Shown: in pieces, positions 35,970-47,264 of the stretch
How the letters are laid out: the number at the start of each line of letters is the position of its first letter
Numbering within the stretch: the stretch's first letter is position 1
NCBI RefSeq assembly: GCF_943734655.1
Contig: NC_071354.1
Span: 72,793,338-72,857,337, forward strand
Source of the DNA: Sabethes cyaneus
Lineage: Eukaryota > Arthropoda > Insecta > Diptera > Culicidae
Length of the DNA: 64,000 nucleotides
Direction of reading: 5' to 3'
The notes under the pieces: model-generated
The model's input: the letters and a program-made list of their open reading frames with translations, nothing else
Databases searched by the model: none
What the model was told of the DNA's origin: nothing
Translations under genes and position numbers: made by a program

Positions 35970-36419
35970 TACACTTCGGAAAAGGCGATTGTAGCAATAT
36001 TGATTTTACAAGATTGCCAAAATTTCGCAAAAATGCAATTAAAAATAGGGTATTTGTGCTTATATGAGCCGTTTTTCACATTATTCATTCTTGTCATGTC
36101 TCTATATAGAGTTTCAATACGTATGTCTTAGATTTTCTGCGGTGGCCCAACCTGTACAACATGGCCCGACTATGACAACATTTTTTGCCTTTACATAAAT
36201 GCCTATAACTTTTTTGTTTTTCAAGCAATCAGTTCAGTTCCGGAAATATACCTTATTTTTAGACCTTTGCAACGATGTATTTATATTTCCAAAATTCCTT
36301 TTGAAACAAAGGTTATGGGCGAGTTCAAAAACTTGGCCCAACCACGACGACACTCCCCTAGTATTTAGAAAGTTTTGGAATGGGTCGTTACATAAATGTA
36401 CCAAACTATTCGACTCAGC

Positions 36420-37020
36420 TTGCACACAGATTACTCACGGAGGCTTCGATCATATGGGCACGTAACTCTTTTGGACCAATGAAATCCTCAGGTCCGGATG
36501 GTATTCTGTCAATTTTTTTTACAGAAAATAGACGACGTTATAATGTCCGAGGTTATCAACCTTTTTCGAACCAGTTTCGCTTTGAGACATTTCCCGGAGA
36601 ATTGGCGGAAAGCAGAGGTTCATACCTAAGGGAGATAAAGTCGGGAATACCATACATAAGGCTTTCAGACCAATAAGTCTGACATCAACGATACTTAAGT
36701 TGATGGAGAAAATCAGAGATAACTACATCCGCAACGAGTTGCATGCAAATCGACATACATACCAAAACGGCAAATATACGGAAACCGCACTGTACTGTAT
36801 AGTGACGTAAATTGAAAAATAACACAAATATTAGGAGCCAACTCTTTGTTCTTTCCTTGATATTGAAGGAGCTTTCGATTACACGTCCTTCGCTTCAATT
36901 ATTACGGCTCTCTTTCAAAACGGAATCGACTACACCACAATGAGCTAGATTCAAGTGGTGCTTTCGAGCAGAGAAATCTCAAGATCATTGGGTGATACGT
37001 CGGTCACTCCGTAACAAGAT
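36420..37020 (+). mobile_element. LINE RT fragment, LOA/R1-like
   Basis: Plus-strand frames give TEASIIWARNSFGPMKSSGP, later LFFPDIEGAFDYTSFASI and a RSLGDTSVT block. The palm motif DIEGAFD replaces the DFKSAYD of the other LINEs, so this is a different clade. Many stops; fingers-to-palm region only. Confidence 0.75.
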
Positions 37021-37047
37021 ATCGCAGCTTTATTATAAGACTATTGC

Positions 37048-38030
37048 TTAGGGGGCCCTGTAGCCGCAAGGTTACCGAGTCTGCCTTGACAAGCGAGTGG
37101 TCGTGGGCAGGGATGCCACATATAATTCTGTGTTTTTTGTTGGAAAAATCTGACAATCTGTACGGCGAGGAAAAATATCTGTGCAAAAATCTGTCCAATG
37201 CAAAACAATGAAAGTGAAAGAGATAGAGAGTCATTTTGCTGACTATTTCCGTCTCTTTGACTCTCATGTAAAAGCCCAAAAATCTGTTTAATCTGTGTAA
37301 TTTGGCAAAAATCTGTATCCTATGCATACAGATGCTATACAGGCGATTTCTTTCAAATATCTGTTAAACACAGAATAATCTGTGCATGTGGCAACCCTGG
37401 TCGTGGGTTCGAATCTTAGTAGAATCAAGGACATTCGATGTTAAGTGACTTTAGCATGGGTTTATTCTCAGGCCCCTCCACATCCTTCCTACTGCATTCG
37501 GCATTTCCTAACAATGAAAGCCTCTTGCCTGGGCAAGTTATAAGAGTGGTTCTTGCTCGAGGTGCGAATGGAGCCTCTTGTTCAAGGGCAAATTATAGCT
37601 TGTTCCGCTTCCTGGTTCTAGGAACGAGATTGGTAATGCATAAGTAGTAATGAACACATACATACACACATAGACACCCTCACTCTGTGCTGAACTCTGC
37701 TTTACCGACCATGAAGCCTTTGGCCGGGGCTGGTTATAAGAATGATACTTGCTCGAGGTGCGAATGAAGCCTCTTGTCCAAGGACAAATTATAACTAGTC
37801 TCCGCACTTCCTGGCTCTAGATCCAGATTGGTTGAAAAGTAGTAAGAAGCGTAGAGGGGAAAAGGGGTGAAAACACACCGACACTTAGAGCACGGATAAT
37901 TAGCAGTTCGCTCACTCTATAGCAATACTGCAATAACAACGAAGTGCGGGACAACACCTGGATAAGGTCACAGTAGATCAAAATGCTGGTCATAGTGACA
38001 ATATCCACACACAAAAAAAGGCTTTTGCTA
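37048..38030 (+). repeat. tRNA-headed SINE-like repeat with duplicated body
   Basis: Head 'gccctgtagccgcaaggtta' (box A-like) and, after removing the MITE at 37108-37399, GGTTCGAATCT (box B). The body then appears twice in tandem: 37520-37650 and 37695-37840 both carry 'gcctcttg.c.agg.caaattata' and 'cttgctcgaggtgcgaatg.agcctcttg'. Not a functional tRNA, since the cloverleaf is incomplete. The 3' end is uncertain. Confidence 0.55.
37108..37399. mobile_element. hAT-type MITE in the SINE head
   Basis: 292 bp with ends CAGGGATGCCACAT and ATGTGGCAACCCTG, flanked by a perfect 8-bp duplication gtcgtggg (37100-37107, 37400-37407). Interior rich in 'aatctgt' repeats; non-coding. Confidence 0.9.
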
Positions 38031-38079
38031 AGCCCATCGACGTAAAACCTATCATCAGCGAAAAGTTTGAGGCAGTACT

Positions 38080-39779
38080 ATCAAGTTGTTTGTTAGGAAC
38101 TCTAAACACCACCACCGGATTTGAAATCTTTCTGAGGTTGCAAAAACCAGAATATCCAAACCAAGTTTATTATTCTCATCAGTAAGACAAAATATCGAAT
38201 GTATTCGAAGGCAATTCTTACAATTTCACAGTAGTGAGTGGATCAAGCAGTGGACAAGTTTCTGATACCTTGACAGCCATCTGGCATCAGACAGTGTTAC
38301 CGATCACTTTTAAATTGATCGGCACAATGAAGTAGTTGGCTCAGTTTAGCGTTTTAGTTATAAGATAGTAATTATTTTGTTTTGTTTTGATTGGCTCTGA
38401 ATTATTGTCTTTAGTTTGTTAATTTCTTTTGCTTATTTAAATTTGTTATTTTTGCTTAACCTAGATTTAAGTCCCTACTAACACACTAACATAAAAAAAA
38501 AACCCTATAATTAGGCAACGACAAATTGCGAATAAATGAATGTTGTATTGTGGCCGCTTACAAGTCCGTGGGATCCCTGCCGCATGATAATCTGGGATAA
38601 CAAAAGAGGCCTTCTGAGCACACCCCGGAACGTGCAGACCAGACGTTGGGGCGTTGGACGTGCTTTACAAGGAGCCGTTATTTATTTCCCAGAGGGCAGC
38701 CAAAACTTGTAAACGGTCACAAATTTAATTAAAGACATGTACCGGAAAAACCGCAACGGCAAAAGACGGCAAAATAGTCCGCACTAAAATTTCTAACCAA
38801 TAAATTAACCCATTGATCATGGCACTACCCTGGGAACTCTCAACCGGTTCGCCTATCAGCAAACGAAGGGAAATTCGATAGCGAACCCACTGTGTCCGGA
38901 TAGAAAGAAGGGAGAAAAGAGATAGTCGACGAGAGGGAGATATAGGATGAAGGTAGGTCGAAGGTTGAAAGGCCCAAAAAAAGGAGAGACAGTCGAGCTC
39001 GAACCATACGGTGAACTACACCCAACGCCAGAGAGCTAAAAATTCAAAGCTGTGCAAAAGTAACTAGTCATCCGAAGCGTCGTCTTTCTTAAAGCCGAAG
39101 AACTGAATTCATATTGAGACGGCTAAGACAGTATGGCTGTCCGTGTACCAACGTATTGGATGTGACAGACAGCGGCCAGAAGCAGTCGGACGTTGTGATC
39201 CATACCTATTTCAACTACGGAATCAGACATCGTATAGCCGGTGTTACGTGGAACCACGTGTGACCCCGTTGCCATTCTGGACGGCAAACAGTTTAAGGCA
39301 ACGCTAGTGTTCCTGAAGGGTGGAAAACGTAATACAAGGCTACCCATCCGGATTCCTGGAAGTCACCGGAAGCACAGTTCCTGTCAACCTTAACCTCGAT
39401 GTAGTACGTCATCGCGCCAGCATCTCGAAAATCGACCGTGAAGCGGTCGAGGTATGTACACTCTCTCTTTCATCCGTTTTCCTGCATGTCGCCGATGGGC
39501 CCCAACGTGTCGTGACCGGTACCGCAACGTGATTTTCAACTCTAAACTCGGATTAATAAATAAGTAAAATGAAGTTCTAGATTTTAAGTTTAAAGAGCCG
39601 ATCCCTTTTCCTCTGAACCCTCTTTCGTTGTTCCACTTTGTTTGATTAAGACGGTAAGTAGTCGAATGTGCTGAGTCCCCCGAACACGCTACGACCCTGA
39701 GAAGATAAAGCGAGCCAGCAGGGCAGTGTGAGCTTTCTCATACTTACAACAGCAGTGTCAAGTTTGACATTGATGCTCG
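38080..39779. other. Probable retroelement debris, unassigned
   Basis: 38300-38560 looks like a retroelement 3' UTR (A/T-rich, A10 run, AATAAATG). 38570-39540 is GC-balanced with purine-rich 38870-38990, but no frame gives a domain I recognise. A TGTCAAG/TTTGACA-like palindrome is at 39756-39769. Confidence 0.35.
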
Positions 39780-39905
39780 GGAAAACAAAGCTAGAACTGC
39801 ATTCTCACGTTCAGGAAACGTATAGAAATCCAACCAGATAAATCTACGCACAAAAATCCGTAGGTGGAGATGGGTTGGCCACATGCTAGGAATAGCAGGA
39901 AAGTA
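39780..39905 (+). mobile_element. LINE C-terminal scrap
   Basis: Plus strand reads INLRTKIRRWRWVGHMLGIAG, the conserved late block of EN-RT LINEs (compare RLRWAGHVVRM at 29085-29807). Confidence 0.55.
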
Positions 39906-39986
39906 AATCTGTAACCTAAATATGGATTGGAATTTGGGCAGAATATCGCAGCAAAGGTAGATGTACTATGTTATCTAATCTTACAG

Positions 39987-39996
39987 TTTATTTATT
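39987..39996 (-). terminator. Poly(A) signals of SLC6 gene 2
   Basis: Minus-strand AATAAATAAA, about 225 bases past the stop codon at 40222-40220. Confidence 0.5.
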
Positions 39997-40219
39997 AACG
40001 CATTAAGCTACAAATATGCCGCAAACCTCCCCTTGCATAAGTAATAATGCCACAGACTTACACAATTATGTAGATTAACATTTTCATTCGAAGACTAACT
40101 CCTTCACATGGCTTACAACGTACTAAAGTACTAAATATTAACCTATAAGTAATACTTCCTATTGCAATAATTGAATCTGTTTTAGAAAATGTTGATACCG
40201 TACAACAACAACAAATTAT

Positions 40220-42344
40220 TCAATGGAAAACGTTGTCAATCAATTTCCGGAAAATATTTCGCTGCACCGGCAATGTCTGTCTATGTTTGAACAGATTTTC
40301 ATGATATTTGGCATTCAGCTCAGGGTCCTCCGGACCCCAGTTATTTGTTGGCTTAAAGCAATTAAGTATGCGATCTTGCCAGTTGCCCTCCTTTCGTTGC
40401 AGAAATGCATACACTGCCCAAGCGGGAAGTTGCAAGACACCAGCCGCGAAAACACACCATCCAAGAGCTGTATTGATTTGAAAATTTTATCCTCAATAGC
40501 TTAATCGAAATCTAGTAGAATACTCACCGTACATTCCATCGGTATATATGTAACCCTGGAAAGCAAATGGCTTGTATGTTGCAATGTGGTAGATTAAAAT
40601 AGCTACCAGCATGACAGGCGTGACGAACCCCCAGCAGAGACGCCAATATAGACCAGTTTTGATGCCTAGCATGAATTCGATATCTCGACAAATTCGGCCA
40701 ACACCGTAAATCCATGCAAAAGTGAACACCTCGAACACTGCTAGCACTAGTGCAACAAAAGATGCGCCATAAAAATCAAGAAAATCTAGCAGATACTGGC
40801 TGCCAGGTGTGGTGTAGATGAGCCCAACGCCGAAACCAATGATCGCTATCCCAAACGCCACCAGCGATGGTTTCAATTGCGGAAATCTATCCCGAATCAC
40901 GCTCATAATGGTCGTTGCCATACCGACATTGCTTCCAATTCCAAGGACGAACAACATTAGGAAGAAGGTGACGGCGAAAAATTGCGGCCAAATTTTGAAC
41001 TTCGCAATCGCATCCGGGTAGGTAACAAATGCCAGACCAGCTCCTCCTCGAACTACGTTTCTGATATCCGGAGCTTGCATCACATGAGTCAAGTGTCCAA
41101 TGACTCCGAAAACGATCAATCCCGATAGCATTGAGGTACATGTATCCAAGATGGTGACAATTGTAACGTCTCTAGAAGAAAATGAAAACATCATTGTTAT
41201 TGTTTCGTCAAAGCCTAACGTTAATGATAGGCTCACCTGTAAACATTATTTGTGAACCGATTAAAAGACGAATACATAATCACGTTGCCGAAGCAGACTG
41301 TCAGTGAGAAGAACATTTGCGTAACAGCCGAGTACCACACCTTGGCCTCGAAGATACGGTCCCATTGAGGTTTTATCAAATACAGCATCCCTTGAGCAGC
41401 CCCTTCTAGAGTGCAAGCTCTGACGAGTAGTAGTAGCATTATGACGTACGGGAAAATAGCAAGAAAATACGACGCTTTTCCGGAACTCTTTATACCTTTG
41501 ATCAGCGTCAAACAGATGCAAATCCACGGAACCAACAAACACAGCACCAGTCGCCAGTCCGGGTTCCCAATGCCATCATCGATCGAACCAGTTTCCTTTA
41601 AAACCTCCTTTCTAAAAAAAAGGCACTTCGCTAATTAAACATGATAAAATGTGAAATTGCAATTTTTGCTCACACAAAAAACAATTCCGCAGAGGACACT
41701 TTCACCAAGCTAGAATTACCCTCAAAATCCACAGATAATCTCGAGTTCACACAAGTTGCATTCCAGCTAGCTTGACACTCGCTCCAGGGCAGCGGATTTC
41801 CAAAGGAAGCAATCAGATAACGCACCGTCAATCCCATTAGTGAGGCATAGTAAGTCATTACGATGAAAGTCGAGTATGTTTGGCCGTAACCGATTCCACG
41901 CATCGCCGGGGACGCATCGTACACGTCGATACAGCCACGGCTAGAGAACTGACCAATTAACATTTCCAAATAATAGATCGGACGTCCAACCAGCAGTAGC
42001 ACAATCAAATAGGGTATCACGAAAGCCCCACCTCCGTTTTCCAGCGCCGTGAATGGAAAGCGCCATACGTTGCCAAGACCGACCGAAAGTGCGATGCAGG
42101 AAAGCAGGAATTCAATATCCTTGCCCCACTTATCGCGCTGGGCAGGAATGCCTTTGATGTTTTTCGGTAAGTTTGAATCAATCGGAGTTGAGGACGCACA
42201 AACTCTCGTACTGCGTTCAGATGACACTTCCGAAAATGAAATGTCCGTGGTCGGGAAATAGTTCCTTGCTCGATAGAAATGGTTGTCCGCACTACCATCA
42301 CGTTGTTCTTCATCTTGCACAAATGCTGGATTGGATATGGCCAT
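40220..42344 (-). CDS. SLC6 nutrient amino acid transporter (NAT), gene 2
   Basis: Na+-coupled amino acid symporter, paralogue of gene 1. Exons 42344-41674, 41611-41237, 41171-40528, 40467-40220 (stop TGA), introns 60-65 bp with GT-AG ends, total 645 residues. The start at 42344 has a good insect context (AAAATGG). The N-terminal tail of about 72 residues is hydrophilic. TM1 signature GNVWRFPF is at residues 91-98, then NGGGAF. WNATC and GNSSL are glycosylation sites in the large loop. WYSAVTQMFFSL and YPDAIAKF mark TM6 and TM8 regions. The C-terminus is RNIFRKLIDNVFH. The first intron needs the GTGAGC donor at 41673, giving a GT|A valine codon. Gene 1 has an extra intron (10713-10658) absent here; the other three inner introns match in position and phase. 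A CATATAAAG box at 42584-42576 could be part of the promoter. Confidence 0.95.
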
Positions 42345-43544
42345 TTTAGAATATTATTATTTCACCAATGCTGCGTTGTTGTGGTTCAGAATATTATGAT
42401 AAACTACCATTTATTTGGCGGTAACTGAGCATTAATACGACTCACTACACATGCTGCAGACGAATTGTTTTATCCAAACAGCCATGTGGATGTAGACTAT
42501 GTAGACGGCATGTACGGAAGTTCGGCTGGAGATATGATTCCAATAAGCAGACTCATCAATCAAGTGAGCCGTAATCTTTATATGGGCTGTTGTCTGATGA
42601 TTCGCAGTAAAAGCCTACGGTGAGAGCATAGAATGAAGATAAAACCAGACATTGTAACGAGCAATAATGAGTCATGTTTACACTAAACAAGACGTGTTTA
42701 TGATTTCACAATTGAACATAGATTAATCGGATTGATTAACTAGAAGCATGTTCATACTGGTTTTTCTCGGAATGGCGCAACAACTTCATATTATATTATA
42801 TTAAGTGTCCAGACTGTTCTCTAATGTCTCATTTCTGATTCATAATATTTAGTTCCAGATTTACAAATTTAAGTTTTGCTTTGACGTAAGATGTCTTACT
42901 GGAAAACAAAAGAGAAGACAAAATAAAATAAGAATGGAGTCCATAGTTTGTCTTACAATCATTGCCAGTTCAGCTGAACAAAATCGTGAAACTACTGTTA
43001 CACGGTTTGAATACTATGCTTTTGCCACTATTATTATATTTTAAAAGCTTCCATTTAAAAATTTCTTTTTGGTAGAGCTTATTTATGCAATGGAAGGGAA
43101 CAAATAGCGCCGAAGTGAGATTTCGAATTGACATTCCTCGATTTGGCCTCTAGCAAAAGTGTTCGTGTTTGGTAATTCAAAATAACTCGCCTACCAAAAT
43201 TATGGTAAAATGCTAACCACTTTTAACATTATAGGTGTTCTAAAGAACACGACAAGTTATTACTTTGTCACTAGCTATAGCTCGCGTGTGTCACTTTGCG
43301 TCTAATTGATAGCAAATTGGAAATACATAACCGAATTTTCCATAATTTCAAAGAAAAAAACACTTTTTTACTGTCATTATTTAGAATTACTGTAAGGAAG
43401 ATAACCGGAATGTATGACCAAAACGCCAAGTTTCCATTCACTTTTAGTGAATAACTTCCCTGGTTCTTTTCCTAATTATGGTCCTGTCTCATAATTTCTT
43501 CTTTTTCCTTTTTCAACTTTCTTCTTTACTTATTTACTTACTTA
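42345..43544. other. 5' flank of SLC6 gene 2 and spacer
   Basis: Holds the possible TATA-like box (42584-42576, minus strand) and a 15-base match to the phage T7 promoter core (42433-42447). The remainder is AT-rich with no gene recognised. Confidence 0.4.
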
Positions 43545-44540
43545 TCTTAACTTACTTATGGGGGCTACGCCCTTTAAGATTTCACCTGCACAACAATATT
43601 CCGCCAACAAACTCGGTTCATGGCTGTCCGTCTCCAATTTCTAGAACGCCCCACACTTTCCAGATCTTGCTCCATCTGATCGAGCACACTTCTGCGTCTG
43701 GTACCAACCGGATTCGAGGCGAATACCATTGTTTCAGAGTTGTTGTCCGGCATTCTCACAACATGTCCCGTCCATTGTATTCTTCCAGTTTTAGCAACTT
43801 TCTGGATACTGGATTCGCCGAATAGCTGCGCCGGCTCGTGGTTCATCCTACTCCTCCATACAGCGTTCTCACGTTCACACAAAAACGACCAGTGCTTTCA
43901 AGTTCCCGTAGAGCAGTTGTTACCAGACGTCATAAACGAACCGAGGTATGCAAATTCGTCCACCACTTCGAACTCTTCCCCGTCGACTACCACTCTATTG
44001 ACTTTGCGAGCTCGATCTTGCTGGGCTCCTCCTGCTAGCCGGTACATGGTTTAAGACACATTCACCAATAATCCAACCTTAACTGCTTCATGTTTCGGTT
44101 TGGTATATTGCTCAGCAATCACCTAGAACTTCCGACAATGTCCACGTCATCAGCGAAACAGATAAATCGGCTGGATATATTGAAGATGTGCCCCACATCC
44201 CAAGTAACTCAATTTGGGTACTCTATACTGCAGTCATTCATTTATAACCAGGATTAGTCATTAAAGCAGTGGCCACAAGCCACAACAACTTTATAACAAT
44301 TTTGTTAGTAGAAATGGTCGATGTGATCATACGCGGTCTTGAAATCTTTGAATAGGTGGTGCGTAGGGACTTGGTATTCACGAAACTTTTGGAGGATCTG
44401 TTGCAATACAAAGATTTGATCCATTGTAGACGGGCGGTCCAGAACACCGACTTGATAACTTCCCACGAATCTACTTGCTAGCAGCGATAGACGTTGAGAA
44501 TAGTGATCGCTCAGTTCCCACATTCCGATTTGTCGCCTTT
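43545..44540 (-). mobile_element. Degraded LINE RT (family B)
   Basis: Minus strand has SYQVGVLDRPSTMDQIFVLQ and THHLFKDFKTAYDHIDH (44577-44305), and then, after deletions and frame breaks, GRIQWTGHVVRMPDNN and NPVGTRRR (43882-43574). Same order as family B copies; inactive. Confidence 0.8.
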
Positions 44541-44559
44541 CTTGTATATTAAAGGCTGG

Positions 44560-45470
44560 CAAAAAAATTGGACGCATAGAACAATCTATAACTCAGGGCT
44601 GGAGTTTCGCAAAAAAAACCATAAATGACTGGATTGCAGTATTTTTATTCAACTTTAAGTTAAACAGTGTTCTCTGGTTCTGATAAAACCTCGAACTTTT
44701 TTCTTAACAGAACTCAACACAGTTGAAGATGCGACTGAATCAGCATGTTTCTTCCACTTTGAACGCATTTTTTCAGCACTGTTTACTGTTCCCCAGCTTC
44801 CCCGAGGTCGTTGTCTGACAATTGCACAAAATTTTTCAACGGGTCGAAACTTCTGACAATTTGGAGGGTTCATCCTTTTGGCACGAAATCGACATCATTA
44901 GCTACATAACACTCTAGCACCAGTTTAGAGCAGTGACAGTTAGCTAAATCAGACCAGTATATAACGTTACGCTTATGTTTTTAAATGAATGACAAAATTC
45001 GTTTCTTCAAGTTTTCTTCCATGTATAAACTTGATACCATTGTTGAGGAAGTGAGTAAAGGCTCATTCTTCAGTCCACAGCTACATATTCCTTGCCTGAT
45101 CATGACTTTATTTGCGAATTTATCAGCGAACACGAACTCATACTTTCCTGGCAAATCGCTACGCCCATTTTTAATGTAAAATTTTTGACCGGGAAGCGGG
45201 AAGTTGCTTGAAATCCATTTTCACGTAGATTTCATCGTCCATTGAAATACATTTGTTGCTCGTACAAATACCTAGCACGCTTCTTGGCTACCAAATTCTG
45301 CTTCAAGTGCCCATTCGGCTGTTTACTGGCACTGCAAGACCTATACCCCTTTAGAACGCGGATATTCCGAGTGGTTTGATAGTTGGCATCAAACCTTCTA
45401 CCCATATCCCGGATGGAGATGCCAGCATTGGACTTAACGCAGCTCAATATCTCCCCCTCAGCTTTCGATC
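44560..45470 (-). mobile_element. Second DD37E mariner-like transposase remnant
   Basis: Minus strand: an HTH-like block with GISIRDMGRRFDANYQTTRN (45420-45360), VAKKRARYLYEQQ (about 45300-45250), then CISMDDEIYVKMDFKQLP with the first catalytic Asp (about 45245-45200), and finally NPPNCQKFRPVEKFCAIV holding the catalytic Glu (about 44870-44815). Many stops and frameshifts. Different subfamily from 2497-4030. Confidence 0.75.
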
Positions 45471-46090
45471 CGTAGTTCCGGTTCTCTCAAAAGTTCTTTG
45501 CCGGCTTTACACACCTTACAACCTTTTAAAACATTACATATTGTTGATTTTGGCTTTTTTTATCACCCAGCTAGCACCAACTCGTATATCAATGTACGAA
45601 AACTATCGTAAACATCTCCTAACAAACTCAAAATCGTAACTAAAGCTGGATAAAGTGGGATCAAGTTGATTTTTTGTCGTATATAATGATAATGACTAAC
45701 ATACATACGGTTTTCAGCACAAAATCGTAGAGTAGTACGGAGCGACTCGCGCTTAATCGGATATTATCGTATATAAATACTTATATAGTCGTAACGCTCA
45801 AAATTATTCGTAATCACGTATATCGCCTCCAAAATAGTACGGATATGCCAATTTTGCGCATGAAATACGATTTATTTAGCATGTATATCTGTACGTAATG
45901 CTGATTTTTACCTTTTTTATACATATGAAAATGCTAGCTGGGCACTTTCGCCAACTTTGATCCAGACCACTCTGGATTTTCCAGGTGTTTGTGCAAGATT
46001 TTTTTTTCGCCATTCGAATTCCATTTTGTACTGTTTCGCAACGTAGTGGAATATTTTGACGAAACTTACACCAGTTCTGGCCTTTCTTTT
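45471..46090. other. Unassigned spacer
   Basis: Contains repeated 'cgtatat'-like words between 45660 and 45910 but no gene. Confidence 0.4.
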
Positions 46091-46093
46091 TAT

Positions 46094-46187
46094 ATAAGAG
46101 GCTTATGTCTGTACCGAAAACCAGGTCTCTGACAGGACGTCATAAGAGGCTTATCGGTAACCAAAAACAGGTCCCTGACAGGACGTC
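46094..46187 (+). repeat. 48-bp tandem duplication
   Basis: Two units beginning at 46094 and 46142 with the palindrome ATAAGAGGCTTAT and ending CTGACAGGACGTC. It abuts a short array of the 13-bp unit. Confidence 0.8.
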
Positions 46188-46207
46188 TTGCTTTCGTAGC
46201 AATGGGT

Positions 46208-46318
46208 TGTATTCTCAGTCACCTCACTGGTCGACTGCTGAACTACTCGATTGCTCAACTGGTTGACTAGACTGCTCGACTGGGCTGGTCGATTAGATTG
46301 CTCGACTGTGCAACGCTT
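46208..46318 (+). repeat. Short array of the 13-bp CTCGACTNAACTG unit
   Basis: Eight or so degenerate units ('ctactcgattgctcaactgg', 'tagactgctcgactgggctg'), the same motif as in the foldback element about 1 kb further on. Confidence 0.7.
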
Positions 46319-46773
46319 TTAATTTTACGGCTACTGAACAAAGCGTTACATGGGAATTCTCCCTATGCCCCTATGCCCTATGACTGACCAGAAAGGTTTT
46401 TAGATGCCTTTGCCTACAACGGTTTAAGCGCCACTTTCATATCCGAAAGACCGTTGCGGAAGATGGATAGGGATGCCCGACCGAGGACTCTTATCTCGGG
46501 GCGAGCATTTCAAATTTCAAAGACTTTCTACGAAGCTAATCGACAACTAAGTTTCAGACTCAACAATTTGACCCGTACTAAAACAAACGCGACGAACAAT
46601 CTTACGTATTAGAAAATCTTCACTTCTGTACAAACTCTTATTCACGCAACATCATTTATTAGTAGCCCTCGAATATCGTACGCTCAAAGATAAATCTATT
46701 TAGCACAAGGTTTATAAATGTTTTCGCCTTTGCCGACAAACCATGGTTCGTTTTTTAGCTAGTATCTAGTAGA

Positions 46774-47091
46774 TCACTTCTTATAGTCTACACATATCAA
46801 TTGTTCCGTTTTAAACCCAACACGGGTTGTTTCACCACGGTGGGCGTCTCGACTGCTGGTGGGTGTCCCAACGATGTCCACATAGTCCGGTACGCGTTCC
46901 TTCCACGGCCCCACGGGAAGCTTTACGGCGAAGCGGCTGGTTTTTCTCGAGCGGGTGGGAAAGTTCAGCAGCGTATCGTAAGCTGCTTCACTGTTGAATC
47001 GTTTTATCCACCGAAAAATATTGCCGCCGTTTATGCTGGTCCAAATCCGATCCGAATTAGCAATTCCGGACTTGCAGCTCCAGATTAGCAC
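46774..47091 (-). other. Open frame of unknown nature, retroelement-like setting
   Basis: A 105-codon minus-strand frame with SGIANSDRIWTSINGG, FNSEAAYDTLLNFP and GPWKERVPDYVDIVGTP. Composition is protein-like and the flanks look like long terminal repeat or spacer sequence, but I cannot place it in a family. It may be the tail of an LTR retroelement polyprotein. Not a supported host gene. Confidence 0.3.
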
Positions 47092-47119
47092 CCACGTTTA
47101 TGGGTTCCTATAAACGTGG
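47092..47119. repeat. Perfect 10-bp hairpin
   Basis: CCACGTTTAT and ATAAACGTGG flank an 8-base loop. Lies between the unknown frame and the foldback element. Confidence 0.7.
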
Positions 47120-47264
47120 AAGTTACAATGGCGGTCTAAAACCTACCAAATCGAAGGTAATTCTTACCTTCAGATTTTAACGATGTCGCACACTTTTAGC
47201 CTTTGCTAAATAAATAATAGTCGGGGTTTTTTCAACACTCGCGACTTTTATCTGCATATATTGC

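Larger units (their letters stand above)
34397..36358. mobile_element. TA-flanked pogo-like element (outer), GGGCCA motif
   Basis: Ends GGGTACTGTCGTTATCGTCG... and the inverted right end agree in about 19 of 25 bases; TA at 34395-34396 and 36359-36360. GTCGGGCCA-like motifs repeat just inside both ends (34412, 34432, 34770 and inverted near 36133, 36155, 36334). Without the 1.04 kb insertion at 34928-35969 it is about 0.9 kb. No transposase domain is visible. Confidence 0.7.

Noticed and set aside
34397..36358. A CRISPR-like array from the repeated TCCGGA and GGGCCA words
   Set aside because: Hexamers at irregular spacing, inverted between ends and within a eukaryotic TIR element.
37048..37420. 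A tRNA gene
   Set aside because: Only box A- and B-like blocks remain, the arms do not pair into a cloverleaf, and a MITE splits them; it is a SINE head.
38080..39540. An LTR retrotransposon with gag
   Set aside because: No paired long terminal repeats, primer site or recognisable gag/pol domain could be shown.
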